64,000 nucleotides of DNA from Microvelia longipes (taxonomy: Eukaryota; Arthropoda; Insecta; Hemiptera; Veliidae), in the NCBI GenBank assembly GCA_018340805.1, contig JACMZG010001863.1:52326163-52390162 (forward strand), in the 5' to 3' direction. Each line of letters begins with the position of its first letter. The stretch's first letter is position 1. The notes under the pieces were generated by a model. The model was not told where the DNA came from. It saw nothing but the letters and a program-made list of their open reading frames with translations, and ran no database searches. Below are positions 32,061 through 44,630 of this stretch, piece by piece. The translations under genes were made by a program, and so were the position numbers.

Positions 32061-32204
32061 GGGCTAACTTCGATACTAGTCAGTAATATTCCTACCTAGT
32101 TACACATATAACTATTGATAACCGAAAATACAGTCAGGTTTCTTTTTCGATGTTTTAATATTCAACCAATAGGGCCCCTCTAGTACATAATATATCTCTA
32201 TGTA

Positions 32205-32624
32205 TATAAATATCACTTAAATTGACACCCATAATGTATGGATAGGGCAATGGTTACTTATTTGGGAAATAATTAAAAATACTGATAATAATTATGTAAA
32301 AGAATACCTATAAATAATTATTTATAATAAACTTCAGTATTTTCGTCCATTTTAAATAATAAAATTAAACAATTAATGAGTATATAATAAGTAAATAAAG
32401 GTTAAAGACGACAAAGCACCGTTAAAGATTGATAAAGACAAATAAAGAATCACAAAGCACATTTTTTTGCACTTCACAATTATTGCCTTGGTGGGGAAGA
32501 GGAAACCCCTCTCATTCTTCTAATCACTTTATCTAACTTCATTGTAGTCAAAGAAATTATTTTAAGAAATATTCATCACATTAGCCATTTTATGTTAAAT
32601 ATTATGCATGTAATGGGCAGCCAA
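32205..32624. other. Unassigned AT-rich sequence
   Basis: No exon or repeat family was recognised. Confidence 0.3.
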
Positions 32625-33410
32625 AGTAATTACCTCAGAACTTTTCCTCATTACATCGGATTCGCTACGCTCATCCTCCCTGCTTCGGAAAAGCTTCGCT
32701 CGTCCTTAAAAATACAGCTCGCCAAATTAATACTGCAATATGCTTTTGTACTTCGCTCGAATTCAGACAGTAAATGCAACCGTATCATTTCAGCGGTCAC
32801 CCATACAGCACTGACCACGCTCAATGCTCCTTAATTTTTATGATCCAACAAAAATCATAGTTATACTTGTCGTATTGAAACGAAACTTAGTATACTTATT
32901 TATTAGGAAATGGTATACACTTGTACAAAGTTTCAACTCAATTAAATAATTTTCTGAATTTTTACAATTTTTTAAAAAACGTGCACAAGTCATTCAATAA
33001 AAATTGAACTAATGCTGATAATGAGATGAAACTTGGCACTTATGTTAGGCTTATACATAGTCACATGCGTGACAAATCTCAATCCAATCGCATCATTTTT
33101 CCCCGTTTTATGATTTATCGACATTTTTGCTCTCATTATTGTAGGTTAATTACGTCATACAAAATATTTTCCAAATAGCACAACTACAGCGGTAGACTGA
33201 TTTTTGTACAAAATTTCAACGTTCTAGCATAAATACACTGGACGCTACGATGATAACAGACACACACACACATACAGACAGACAACTTTGTGAAAACTAC
33301 TAAGGAGGCCTTAAAAACACCTGAAACGATAATTCCGGTTTCGGATTTTTTTTGCAAACACAATACTTTTAGTATAAACCTACGGTATAAATGAGGAAAA
33401 GTGAAAATTA
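32625..33410. repeat. Dispersed repeat, family B, longest copy
   Basis: It starts TTACCTCAGAACTTTTCCTC and ends TAAATGAGGAAAAGTGA, with ACTAAGGAGGCCTTAAAAAC and CGGATTTTTTTTGCAAACAC near the end. The two ends are inverted relatives (CTTTTCCTCATT/AATGAGGAAAAG), so it may be a TIR element. No intact ORF. Confidence 0.6.
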
Positions 33411-34251
33411 GGAACTTATAAGACTATTGTAAAAAATTAATAAAAAGTAAAACTAAAATAAATAAATTTTACAAAAACAAAAAAAAATATAGGGTCGTAA
33501 AAGAACAGAAATTTGAGCAATTATCAACAAAGAATAAAATATCAAGAGAGAATTATACAATTTTTATTGTAAAAAATATCTTAGTTTGTTTAATTTTAAT
33601 ATCTAATGTATGTTTAATTTTATGTAATTCTGCATATTTAACTTTAACTTTATTTGCAATAAAGTTATAAATATTTAAAAATCAAGTTTCCCAGTGCATA
33701 ATTAAATAATTATACATACGATTTTCAGTCAAGGTTGTATTTTGAATAAAATAAAACTTGGCGCTCTAATAGTGTTGTTAGACATGAAGATTGCTACCCG
33801 CTGCAGTCATCCGCTGTTTTGAGGATCTCCTTTAAAATTCAATTCTAAATTAATATTTAAGCATATTTTGAAAAAAATTTGCCATTTTTCTTTTTATAGT
33901 TATTTGTTAATTTTACTTCTATAAATTAAAATTGTGTTTGCTTTTCTTTACTAGTAAGCTTTCGTACTAGTAAATAAAAGCAGCTGCTGATCAAAAATTT
34001 CTTATCTATTTTATAACCTGACATTTTTCAAAAAGGTTACATTTGTGGTTATCTTATCATTCCCTGTTCTGTTCACGAAAATTCGTTTTTTTCAAATTTC
34101 CCATAAGAAAATTTAAATTATAAATTTCGGTGTCGGTAAATTTTAGATTATTCTTGATCTTTTTTGGTCTAGGTGATCGGTTATTGTATTTATTCGCGAT
34201 TAATTTTGTATTAAGTGTTTTATTTGTTTCTTTTTACTCTTGTGTGTGAAA
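33411..34251. other. Upstream region of mitoguardin
   Basis: AT-rich sequence with no ORF or recognised repeat. It should hold the Miga promoter and 5' UTR, but no core promoter element could be assigned with confidence. Confidence 0.3.
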
Positions 34252-34344
34252 ATGTCTGTCCAAGTCCCGGGTTCTTTTCTTCAATTAATTAACAATTTCA
34301 ATAGGAATTCTTTTAGCCAAATTCAAATTTCTTCGTCACAAAAG
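34252..34344 (+). CDS. Miga: Miga exon 1
   Basis: The ATG context is GTGAAAATG. The exon has 31 codons, ends ...QISSSQK in phase 0, and is followed by donor GTAGTC. The start was chosen because it is the first ATG in this frame and gives the usual short N-terminus before the membrane helix. Confidence 0.8.
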
Positions 34345-37300
34345 GTAGTCTGATGTCTGCGTTTATTGGTTTTATATTTTGGGCATTTGAAATTGTAGAA
34401 AATGAGTACTATAGACAGAAACTAAGCTTAAAGTTTGTTCTGTTTTTGTCTTAAACTACAAATAGTTTGCATTTTATGTCAATGCTTCTAGAAAAAAGCT
34501 GTTGGTCTCTTTTGCATCTGTAATTGTTGAAAAAATTGATTCCGTGCATAGTTAGTTACTGAGTGATAATTTATTGTACAAACCGTTGGACTGTTTCAAA
34601 TCCAACTTTCTCTGCAAAATATTCAAGTGGGGAGTATTCTGCATTTCAGACATTAAGTCATTGCCAAAAAACTTACAGTAGCTCTAAAGTAAAATACTGA
34701 AGAAAGAGTTCCTTAGGGAACCCATCCTCTAAGTACAGATTGCTTGCCTCTATTTGAAACACCAAACCCTCTTTGGTGTCCTTTTACTTAAGACATAGTT
34801 ATGAAGTGATCTTGATAGAGTAGGTTACTACGTCTCACCCTGTGGCAATTGATGGAAATATATTTAGCTTCCTCTTCATTCTCATATATTATAGTAATAC
34901 ACATGGTTCTAATTAGTTTAAAGTGTGAGGAAATGAGGATGGTCCAATATGGAATCGTGGGTGTACAATCTATCGTTTAGTTTATGAATCCCCAAGGTCA
35001 TAAGCATTTTGAGGATTGACCAATCAGAAAAGCTGCCGCCAACCCCTCGTTTGGAAAGAGAAAAAATCCTTACCACCATAACCGCTGTAGGGAAAAAACC
35101 TTCTTCTTGGCAATCTCTCACTTTATGGTTCTTTCTGTGTTTACATTGTTTTGAAAACTACTTTCTTATTAATAATGAAAATTATATCATAAAATAAAAC
35201 TACACAAAAGAAATGTAAAAAAAAACATCGCCTAGAAAATACGGGTAAAATAACCTGCTTTGTTTATAAAGTTTTTACCACTCCCTTCTTGAAGGATTTT
35301 TTTCTTTAGAATTGTTGGTGCCTAAACTGACCTGTCAAGATTTTTAAAGTAATCGTTAGACTGTAGTTTAAAATCTTAGACTTACCTCATTAGCTCCCTT
35401 TTAATCAGCTGGCAGTGTGAGAAAATAATGCAAGTCATTTTCTCACTATAATCTCTCAACTGATTGAAACGTCGACATATTTCTATAATAGACTTTATTA
35501 CACTGTACATTGTGAAATCATATCTGTTCTGGCTTATTACCAATCAGATTGTATCTGATTTGTGTTTGATACGAACCAGCCTGTAGAATTGCTTTATATG
35601 AAATTTGCTTTAAATGAATAACTTTTAGGTTAAAATTATTAATGGATATAAGGAGTTTATAAAACTATCCATGTCTGCGGTGTTTGATCAGTCCATAGTA
35701 ATATTCTTGGTTGTAATCAGTTAACAGTATGGGAAAATAATAAGAGGGAGCCAATGATGTTACCCTGGATGTTTAATCCCGCCCATAAATTAATATCAGA
35801 CAAACCTCATTGGTTCTACAATGCTATTTTACCATGCAGCCAACTGATTTTAAGATTTACTTGACCAAGTTATTCGGGTTATGAATATGAAATCTTTATT
35901 AGCAAACAGAGGTGAGCAGATCTATTGGCTCTGAAACAATGTGGTCCAATTTATAATGAAGATTTGTTTCTTTTAAAAGATACAAGTCGAGATGACTTTT
36001 GTTTTCTGAAAATTGAATCTAAAGCCTATTTGGTTTCAGATAATAATACTTAGTGTTAGTGCCGGTGTTGCTGTCCTTGCCGTTGTTGCTCAGTATTTAA
36101 AAAGAAGAAAGAAAACAAGTGCTTTTAATATGAAAAAAAAGTTACGTCAGCAAATGGCTTCTCAACAAAGACTATCCAGTCCCAATGGAGGTAAGTATTT
36201 AAAAAGTTTTTTTTTAAGTTTTGGGGAGTTCTAAATCATATATATTAAAGGATAGAACCTATCAATTTTTAGCTTATCAATGACCTCCACACTTAATTTG
36301 TATTTCGATAAATTGGAAATTTAATAGATGAATTATATTAAGGAATATCCAACCATATTATGGTGAGTTAAAATTTGAAATAACCTGTTGAGATGCTTTA
36401 ATATATTTAACATTTTCTGAATGCAAAGAAAATTGACAACACCATCTATATCACCCAAATATTTTATTTTCTTTCCTAAACTCCAGCTAGACTGTTAATT
36501 AGTGAATAGCACCGAATTCGGTGTGCATACTATTCATCCCTTTAGAATATGTCCAGTTTCTTTAGGCTTTTTTTGAACTAAAAATAAACAGTGAGATTTT
36601 TGGTATTTGTCTAACTGCTAATATTAGAAGACTGTGGAATGATCAGCATTATTAGTTGTAAAATTTTAAATCTCTACTTTATACAGGAACAGAGCAAGAT
36701 GGGAAAACTAAGACACTGGCAGTATAGTCCCGAGTGGGGAATTTGAAGATGTCACTTAGTAGGAGAGAAACTGTGGGTTGGATAGTTAATATTTTTTCTT
36801 TAAACAAGCCAGTTTTACTTATATTGTGTCTTAATTTATAATGTTTTCAGCCTAAAATGATTAGGAGTAATGTTATTGCTTAAATTAAAGATAATAAGGA
36901 AAGATGTGTATTCAGCATGCAAGCCTTGTGTGGAGGCCAAATACTGTTACCTTTTATTTGTAAAAAGTTTCTCATGCAATGATTTATTACTTTTCACTTC
37001 ATGATAATAATTTGTTTTAAACTCGATTAAATATTTTCTCTCTAAGACAGTGCTGTTTGATTTTAACGTATTCTTCGTTAGGGCATTGAATCAGAGTGAC
37101 TGTTCTCTCGAGTGACGATGCACATTGAGAAGGAAACCAAATAAAAAATTGTGATAGTCCAAATGTGATTCGTAATGGTTTATCCGAAATGATTCCAAGT
37201 GATATTATTACTAAATTGAGCACAGCCTATGTTTTTTTTTTATTATGGAAGGCTCCTATAGGTTACATGTGGCTCCTTGTTTCATATATCTCCATAGGAA

Positions 37301-38131
37301 ATTAATATGAATGTGTGAATTTTGTTAGAATAGAATATAATTTATTGTCAAAAGCTAACGTAATTAGATACAATATACGTCATATGAATACAAAACTAAA
37401 ACAACAATATCTTATTGTTGCAGCTCTTGTAATGAATGCAACACTTACAGGATTTCAAATGGCCCTTTCTTTCTCTGTGAAGTGTCTATTTGATCATTAA
37501 ATATGGTTGCTAGACTCTCAGATATTCCAGTGAAATGTTTACAAGAACTTAAGAAAGAATCAGGCCAGAGGGGGCGTCGTCCCCTCTCCCGGGAAAAATG
37601 TTGCCCTCTCTGACGAAGTTTCCAGCCTAAGCCCTTTGAAGCTGTGTGAAATTCGCCCCCTCCCACAAGTTTTGGCTGGCTACAGCCTGGCAATAAGTAT
37701 TCAATGTTATTGCTTGGTCGCCCACCTTTTTTTCTTTTAAAGATCATTTTTTAATGTCCTGAACCATTATATTTAACTTTAATGTATTTATCCATAAATA
37801 CATGCACTTGTAGATTGTTCTATTGTAAGAAATAAGTGCTGCAGACAAGAAATAATTTAACTTTTTTTTCTTATGCTGCATTAAAGTATATTTTGGAAAT
37901 CAATTTTATTTCTTCAAGGTCCCTGTTCTACTATTTTCAAGTAATATTACTTGAGTATTAAAGCTTACCACGTTGTTTCAGACAGAGGATTAGGGAGTGG
38001 TTCACGATCAAGCCCCAGAACAGTTCATAGACAGCCGTCAATTCTCAGTGTCCATTCTGACATCAGATCATCAATATCTGGACCTTCCCAACCAGTTTCT
38101 CAGCTCACGCCTCAACAACTTGGAGTTATGG
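34252..38131 (+). CDS. Miga: Mitoguardin, 5' three exons
   Basis: Exons 34252-34344, 36040-36190 and 37982-38131 join in phase and encode the first ~131 residues. Residues ~24-51 (ISSSQK, then IIILSVSAGVAVLAVVAQYL) form a transmembrane helix followed by RRKK, as in insect mitoguardins. Exon 3 ends LTPQQLGVMG, the conserved start of the mitoguardin core domain (usually continuing MEALE). Mitoguardin is an outer mitochondrial membrane protein that promotes fusion and binds ER partners through a FFAT motif, with a lipid-transfer C-terminal domain. Those later parts are not in the window as far as could be seen. Either the next intron exceeds 26 kb or the gene is truncated here. Confidence 0.85.
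34960..35390 (-). repeat. Dispersed repeat, family C, copy 1
   Basis: The reverse complement matches 50470-50895 and, with an internal deletion, 44290-44630. Shared phrases on the minus strand are CTTGACAGGTCAGTTTAGGC, GGTTATGGTGGTAAGGATTT and AAAATGCTTATGACCTTGGG. Ends contain ACAGTCTA inverted relative to each other, so a MITE is likely. It lies in Miga intron 1. Confidence 0.7.
36040..36190 (+). CDS. Miga: Miga exon 2 (transmembrane helix)
   Basis: The acceptor is TTTGGTTTCAG and the donor is GGAG|GTAAGT. It encodes the hydrophobic helix and the basic KRRKKTSAFNMKKKLRQQ stretch that anchors mitoguardin in the outer mitochondrial membrane. It ends in phase 1 after SSPNG. Confidence 0.88.
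36191..37981. other. Miga intron 2
   Basis: No transposon family from elsewhere in the window was recognised here. Small ORFs show no protein-like pattern. Confidence 0.4.
37982..38131 (+). CDS. Miga: Miga exon 3 (Ser-rich linker to core domain)
   Basis: The acceptor is CACGTTGTTTCAG and the donor is ATGG|GTGAGC. The split codon G|AC gives Asp. It encodes a Ser/Pro/Arg-rich linker and ends QLTPQQLGVMG in phase 1. Confidence 0.88.
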
Positions 38132-38589
38132 GTGAGCCATTTTTTTTTGGTTTAAGATAAGATGAAAAACTTTTGATAAAATATTCTTTGCTAAAGGTGT
38201 TAAAAGATAAACTAAATTATTTCTCTTATGTAAAGGATGCTACTTAACACTAGCGATCTGGCAATATAACCATAGATAAAATAGACGTAATGGAAAAGCT
38301 TTGTATACTTGTGTGTCATATTAATAAATACCGTAACGTTAAATTTTAACTCAATCGGTTATTTTTTTTATATAGTGTACATGTCGTTTAATAATAATTA
38401 CACTATCGTAGAGAAACTAGGTTGCATCTTAATGCAACCTTACTTATTTTATAGTTTTATGTAGTAGCATTGCATGGGTGTCATATTTCACATTGATCCG
38501 CTAATTTTTCCATGCTTTATGGATTTTGCTGAGTCATTAATGATGATTAATGACATCATAAAGATTATATTCCTGACAGCACCACTAGT

Positions 38590-38907
38590 GATATATACTA
38601 GAGGGGGCATGGCCTATCTCAATACATTAAGAGGCCTGTAACATCTTTTTGAGGCTTTCAGGGGCTCTGTGTAACCGCATTGAAACCTCCTTCAACAAGT
38701 GAGTTAAGGTTAAAATAAATCGATTGATTTCGGTTTCCCTCACATTGTTTGTGTTTTGATTTGTATTTTTAACATTCTACTATATAAGTTATGGTAATTT
38801 TGTACTGATTATTTGATTATATTTATAATCGAAGGTGGTCAGGTTACTTTTTCGATGTTTCATAATTTAACAACATATAGGGCCTCTCTAGTAATAATTT
38901 CTCTATG
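38590..38907 (+). mobile_element. MITE, CATAGAGATAT family
   Basis: It starts ATATATACTAGAGGGGGCAT, shares GGGGCTCTGTGTAACC and GAAGGTGGTCAGGTTAC with the copy at 30972, and ends CTCTAGTAATAATTTCTCTATG. The first few bases of the 5' TIR are missing. Confidence 0.8.
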
Positions 38908-38939
38908 ACCACTAGACCTAAAGATTGATTATTTGCAAA

Positions 38940-39070
38940 GTTTCAACTCTCTAGCATAAATACACTGGGAGAGTGATGATCACAGACACATATCAACCTT
39001 AGTTAAAACCACTCAGGAGGTTCTAAAGACATCTATAACATCCATGTTACTTGTTAACAAACATAATACT
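38940..39070. repeat. Dispersed repeat, family B fragment
   Basis: AGCATAAATACACTGG, GTGATGATCACAGACACA and CCACTCAGGAGGTTCTAAAG match the 3' half of the copy at 32625-33410. Confidence 0.5.
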
Positions 39071-39511
39071 TTCCCAAATACATCTGATGAAAAAATAAAC
39101 AATGAAAAAAGTAAAAATAAACAACAAATAAAGTTACTACAAAAAATTAAAATAATCGCCAAACAAATATAAACCGTAACAAAACATTTTAAAAGGAAAA
39201 TATCCTTAATTTCCTTTTATTAACCTGTAAAACCAAGAGTTGTTACACTCAAGCAATTAAAAAAATTCCCAGCTGTACCTACCAAGGAGATATTTTTAAT
39301 TTTTTCTAGTCTGCAAAACGAGATATAAATTTTCACTGTATTGCCTAGTAGACGTAATTTTTTTATTTTACTATACACTTTGGGATAATTGTGAGAAAAT
39401 TCATCTTTTTTAAAAAAACAATTATTCTTAGTATTATTTGAATACAAGTGACTCTCAAATTAAAGCCTAATAGAGATGGGACACTGAATATAATATATTG
39501 CAATATAACAG

Positions 39512-39580
39512 AGGCAGTAGCGTAGCTACAGCATTGGGGGCACCACCGCAGGATATTTTTGGGGGCCTTCCAAAGAAGTC

Positions 39581-39624
<44 letters not shown>

Positions 39625-40268
39625 TTGTGTGTGTGCGTAAACAAATATTTGCTAGAAATACATGCATTCATTTTGACATACATATACGAATGTGTTTATT
39701 TTTACATACACACACTTTTGAATAGAATTAAGATAACCAGACATAACTAAATAAGACATTAGATTTTTAAGAAACTTTATGAATAGTTTATAAAACTACG
39801 CTGTCATAAGTGAGACAAATATGTTTAGTTGTGTTGTAATGTCTCACTGTCTTATATTATTACTGAATATTTAGAATTTTATTCATGTTAACTTTTAATA
39901 AACCATCAACAAATAAGTAAACAACATAACTCTGATTAGGGGCCCTGCGACAAAGTGGTGTTCCACTAAACTTTAATTGAGTCCCATTTATGTGATGTAG
40001 ATAGACTATACTAAGCTGTAATGGGGCTTTATTTATAGGTAACATATTCAACCAAGTTTGACTGGGAGCCCCTCAACTTGGTGTTTTTAAGACACTCTAT
40101 GCTTAGCTTTAATATAATTTGTACCTAATTGATAGGTAATAGATACACAACCCTCACTCATTAAAAATATGGACATGGATTCCATTTATTTAAATAAAAC
40201 AAATTTAGCACTTGGGGGTCCGAACTGCCCCCCCCCCCTCAATGCAGGTCCATAAATACACCCCTGAA
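39512..40268. mobile_element. Possible DNA transposon remnant
   Basis: The left end reads CAGTAGCGTAGCTACAGCAT then GGGGGCACC. The right end inverted reads CAGGGGTGTATTTATGGACC then TGCATTGAGGG. Both ends share the CAG...GCATTG...GGGGGC layout of TIRs common in animal DNA transposons. An AT microsatellite (39585-39625) sits inside. No transposase was found. Confidence 0.35.
39585..39625. repeat. (AT)n microsatellite
   Basis: Nearly pure AT dinucleotides followed by GTGTGTG. Confidence 0.95.
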
Positions 40269-40599
40269 CAGAGGTAGGATATTAAAAATAATATATCGCA
40301 ATATGATAGAGACGGGATATTGTGGCACTATGCCACAATGTAAGTAGCATGTGTTTTACTATATAACTATAGTAAAACACATGGTTATAATCAGTGAAAA
40401 TAATGCGAGGGAACTAATGAAATCAGTGCTGAATGTTTTACTGCATCCACAATTACATATTAGGCCAACCTCATTGGTTCCTCGACCATATTTTGTCACG
40501 CTGTCAACTGATTATTATCCTGTGTAGGCTTCTGCGGTTATTTTCATGAAGATTTAGGTCTTCCGGTGGTGACCACATCAGTGTAGATGAAAATCCGAC

Positions 40600-40630
40600 G
40601 TTTCACTTCCACTGTGGGAGGCATCTTCAG
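40600..40630 (-). ncRNA. Hammerhead-ribozyme-like core (left arm)
   Basis: On the minus strand: CTGAAGA, hairpin GCCTCC-CACAGT-GGAAGT, GAAAC. The end of the stem differs from the 30108 core. Confidence 0.4.
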
Positions 40631-40930
40631 GGATGTAGGACATCATGGATAGAAACACAATGCTCTTCAAAACTGAACTGAAGATGGAGACTATGCAGGC
40701 TCTATTAATACCTGTCTCTGACCTTGTCTTCGAGGACGAAGATTATAGTTATGGGAAGGGATAATAGGGTTCGATGGTCCAGTATGACCGTCAGTGCACT
40801 CATACTGGACCGACGAACCCTAATCCCTTCTCATAGCTATATTCTTAATAAATAAATAGGGCCTGCATAGTCTCCATTTTCAGTTCAGTTTTGTAGAGCA
40901 TTGTGTTTCTATCCATGATGTCCTACATCC

Positions 40931-40961
40931 CTGAAGATGCCTTCTACAGTAGAAGCGAAAC
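40931..40961 (+). ncRNA. Hammerhead-ribozyme-like core (right arm)
   Basis: CTGAAGA, hairpin GCCTTC-TACAGT-AGAAGC, GAAAC. CTTC pairs with the changed AGAAG here, a difference on both sides of the stem relative to GCCTCC/GGAAGC. Confidence 0.4.
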
Positions 40962-41308
40962 GTCGGATTCTTCATCTACATTGACGTGGTCACCACCAGA
41001 AGACCTAAATCTTCATGATTATTACCCTGTGTAATACTATAATAATGCAGCAACCTTACACAGGGCAAAAAGAAAGTGGCTGCAAGGATCCGGGTGGCGC
41101 AGGGGTTGCAAATCAACCAAGTAGTTGAGGGTTGTATGAGTGCTTATAAGGTCATGGCTATGGGTATGAAATTACCTACTAATTAGAGATACAATAAAAT
41201 ATTACCTTGGTATAAGATGATTAGGTCCTTTTCCTGTTGGCAACACTGCATCCTTATTTCCACAGCCTTATTTCCTATCTTAGAATAATACTATATATAG
41301 ACGGAGCT

Positions 41309-41767
41309 CTACTGATAACACGAAAGGCGGTTCACTGGTGGTCTTAAGTAATGCTGCCACCCTAACAATATACTTCCAACTAACCACCCTAACAATATAA
41401 GTTGACAATAGTTCCGGTTGCTGAATTATTATACTCTATCATTAATTAATTATTGATTATTCATAAAATACTAATATAAATATCGGTGCAGAAGAATATT
41501 TTAAGCATCGTAAATTGTTGTTTAACGTTATGTTGTTTAAAAGTAGTCATCGTCAACTAAGTGTAGATTCTTGTATACCGCTATCCTTTTGCCATATAGG
41601 ACCGGTTTTATTAAATTCTCAGCAGGTGTTTTAAATAATTATATTTGCTCTTCACGATCTGTCTTCTTTAATGGATATTTATGACCGAGATTTAAAATAA
41701 TGTTTTGTTGCTAGGGTGGTACCACTACTTAAAACCACCAGTCAGCCGGCTTTCGTGTTATCAGTAG
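41309..41767. mobile_element. TIR/fold-back element
   Basis: The left end CTACTGATAACACGAAAGGC then CTGGTGGT matches the inverted right end CTACTGATAACACGAAAGCC then CTGGTGGT. The inverted repeat is ~50 bp and no ORF lies between. Confidence 0.75.
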
Positions 41768-44289
41768 AATTACATTGTGTTTACGGTCCTATGCTCCTTC
41801 TATATTAGTATTACTCTAAGTTTCCTATCAAGGGTAATAAAAAGTCATCACATAATTTTTTATTTCTTTTTCGAGGTAACAAAGCTACTTTGCTCTTACA
41901 GTCCTAGTGAAAATGAATTTGACATCTCAAATAATATTAGATTAGATTTTGATAAAAATATTTTTACAATGTAAAACATTACTTGGATTGTTAGCTTTAT
42001 TTTATTTCGAACTGTTTCATAAAGAAAGTTATTTAAATATTCTTTTTTTTATTTATTCTGCAATTTAATAACATTTACTATTTATTTGCTCAAAAAAATC
42101 TATAATATAGCTTCTTTAACAATAATACAAAAATACCTAACAGCTAAAATTTATAATTGTATCTATATTTTACTTATTAAACAAATTTTAAAAACAATAC
42201 ATTTACAATAACAAAAAATATTCGATTGGGATTTGAAACATCTGCTTTTGCATACTTGGAGAGAAATAAATGTGTTTTATCTACGATTGATATGTAATAA
42301 TGACATTATATGTCTGTCACAATGCACCAAAAATACAGCTTTACATTTTTTTAAAGAAAAAATCATCTTACTTTTGACACTAGGGCTGAAAATAAAAGGA
42401 ATTATTATTTTCTGCACTAGTGCTGAAAGTTAGAGGAATTCTTCTTTCTGGCTCCTTATCAGTGAGTTTGTTAGTTGGCGGACTTAATTAATTTTTAGTA
42501 GCTATTTAAGTAGATAACTTTTTAAGATCAGTGATAGTGACTGTTGTTATGAAGGAAATACTCTGCTTGAATTACAAACACAGGCCCAAAACCACAACAC
42601 CAAGGGAGTTGTGACTATTAACTCCCAAGGCAAAGCTATGGGAGTAATAAATTTTTCCCCTAATTTTTCCCAGGGGAAAAATAGCATTTTACTCCCAAGG
42701 TGCATACAAGATTTTATCTCCAGACATTGACGTCATTTTTGACGTCATCATTGTTGTATCCTTAGTTTTATACATTTTGTTATATTTTTTTGGGTCGGAC
42801 CCCTTGAAAATTTCGAGGGTGTTGCCCCCAAAAAATTATTTATTTTCCTCTAAAGTACTTCTTTTGACCTGAAACGGATTTTGAGGCAATAAACATTTTT
42901 TTAGTTGAATCCCTTATAAATTTTGAAGGTGCTTCTACGATAACATTTTTTTCTTTTCATTGCTCCAACTTCTTTTGACTTGGAATGGATTTGAGCCATT
43001 ATCAATTAATTTTTTGTTTGGGTCCCCCTTATAAATTTTGGTTTGCAGTCACCGGGAAAGTGTTACAAAAATTGATAGGTCCCCTGTATTAATTTAGAGG
43101 ACACCACACCCTAAAAATGGATATAATTGGAACACTTTTTATTCCCATGGGAGAAAAAATTACTTTTTACCCCCAAGGGAGTGAAAAGTGATTCTTTACT
43201 CCCTAAAAACTGGTAAATAAACTTCACATTATACACCATCTGGAGATAAAAGCAGTTTATAATCCAATTCCTTATTCATATTTATCATTTTTTTAAACCT
43301 AACAATCGTAGATAAAGTACGGTACTCAACATGCAAGTAAAACGTCTTTGCATTGCTTGTGTAATGTTACATCCCTTGCTTTGCTTGGACTACAAATCTA
43401 CACTTGCAAAGTTCCGTTTCCCTCATTAGTTGTATAACTTACTCTTACAAACTTTTTAAATATTCATTTTTTGGAGTAGCCAAAACTTAAAATAAGTTTT
43501 TTATTTGATTTGTGACATTTTATTTTGCTTTTTTAGTATTATTTATTAATAATACTTTTATTTTATCGTTATCAATTGTTGTTCCTATTATTGTAACATC
43601 GTCTCTCTACCCTATACTTTGAGTAGCCTCTTTGTTTTTTTAATTTACGGCCCACCAAAAATCAGGGAGGGAAGAAATTATTTTCTTTTTTTCTCTCGAT
43701 GGTACTAATTTGTTTGTTTATGTATTTTTTTAATAATAAAAGAATTAATGAGTTGGAAATTCTATCAATCCCTGCTGTTCTCTCATAATGGTTGGGTTCA
43801 GACTGGACCAATAGAATTGACTCTCACTGATTCCTGGTGGACTATTGCAACCAAAGCTGTTATTAATTTTACGAGGTATGACTTGGAATCAACTTACAAT
43901 CCAAAGACTGGCATGACTAGAATGTCATCAACCACAAGGCATGATTTTCACATGTGAACTTATCACCTGTTGCAAATCATGTGTCAGTGTGTGCCCACGC
44001 CTTGTACACAATGAAAGCAAAATAAAATTTTACAAACTGTCAAAGCTTTCCACAACTATACATTAATATACAAAATGACACAGCATTCTTGGCTGCTTTT
44101 CAATTCATCATTTCTCTTATAGCAAATAAGACAAAATAAGCTTTACTGTTATTTTAAAGAAACATACACTATTAATATGAATACATTGCAAGGTGATATA
44201 AAGCATTATTGATTTGTTTTGTACTGTGATTTATGTCATAAAAAGATTTGCATGACATGGAAATACAATACAGAATACAGATATAACTA
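41768..44289. other. Unassigned AT-rich region
   Basis: No host exon, transposase or known repeat family was recognised. A short stretch near 42600-42700 and 43140-43190 repeats the phrase ACTCCCAAGG/GGGAGTAA, but it has no clear structure. Confidence 0.3.
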
Positions 44290-44630
44290 TCCTATATACT
44301 AAAGTCTATAGACTACTTTAAAAATCTTGACAGGTCAGTTTAGGCACTGCCTAAACTGACATTTCTTTTGATTAGTTTTATTTTATGATATTATTTTTAT
44401 GATTAACTTGAAAGTAGTTTTCAAAACGATGTAAAGACAAGAAGAACCACAAACAAAGTGAACAATTGCCGGGAAGGAGGTTATTTCCCTACTGCGATTA
44501 TGGTGGTAGGGATGTTTTTCTCTTTTCAAGTGAGGGGTTGGCAGCGGCTACTCTGATTGGTCAATTCCTAAAATGCTTATGACCCATTGGGGATTTTGAA
44601 ACTAAAAGATAGACTGTATATAGTCCTATA
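44290..44630 (+). repeat. Dispersed repeat, family C, copy 2 (internal deletion)
   Basis: It begins CCTATATACTAAAGTCTATAG, includes CTTGACAGGTCAGTTTAGGC and GATTATGGTGGTAGGGATGT, and ends AAAGATAGACTGTATAT. Confidence 0.65.

Larger units (their letters stand above)
30640..32204 (+). mobile_element. Candidate larger TIR element of the CATAGAGATAT family
   Basis: The left end CATAGTGATACATACTAGAG and the right end CTAGTACATAATATATCTCTATG match the two ends of the short MITEs at 30972, 38588 and 58437. Between them lie a complete nested MITE (30972-31291) and a decayed tyrosine-recombinase-like ORF (31638-31910). If the two ends belong together this is a decayed longer member of the family. That pairing is inference; two truncated copies could also explain it. 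Confidence 0.45.
40541..41018. repeat. Second head-to-head fold-back element with hammerhead-like cores
   Basis: The left arm has GAAGATTTAGGTCTTCCGGT and the right arm AGAAGACCTAAATCTTCATG. The inner halves also pair (GGAGACTATGCAGGC with GCCTGCATAGTCTCC, and TATGAC-AGTGC around the axis near 40790). Outer arms match 30041-30322. Each arm has an outward-facing CTGAAGATG...GAAAC core. Confidence 0.8.

Noticed and set aside
43748..43957. 69-codon ORF as a possible Miga exon
   Set aside because: It does not resemble the expected mitoguardin continuation and has no suitable in-phase acceptor.
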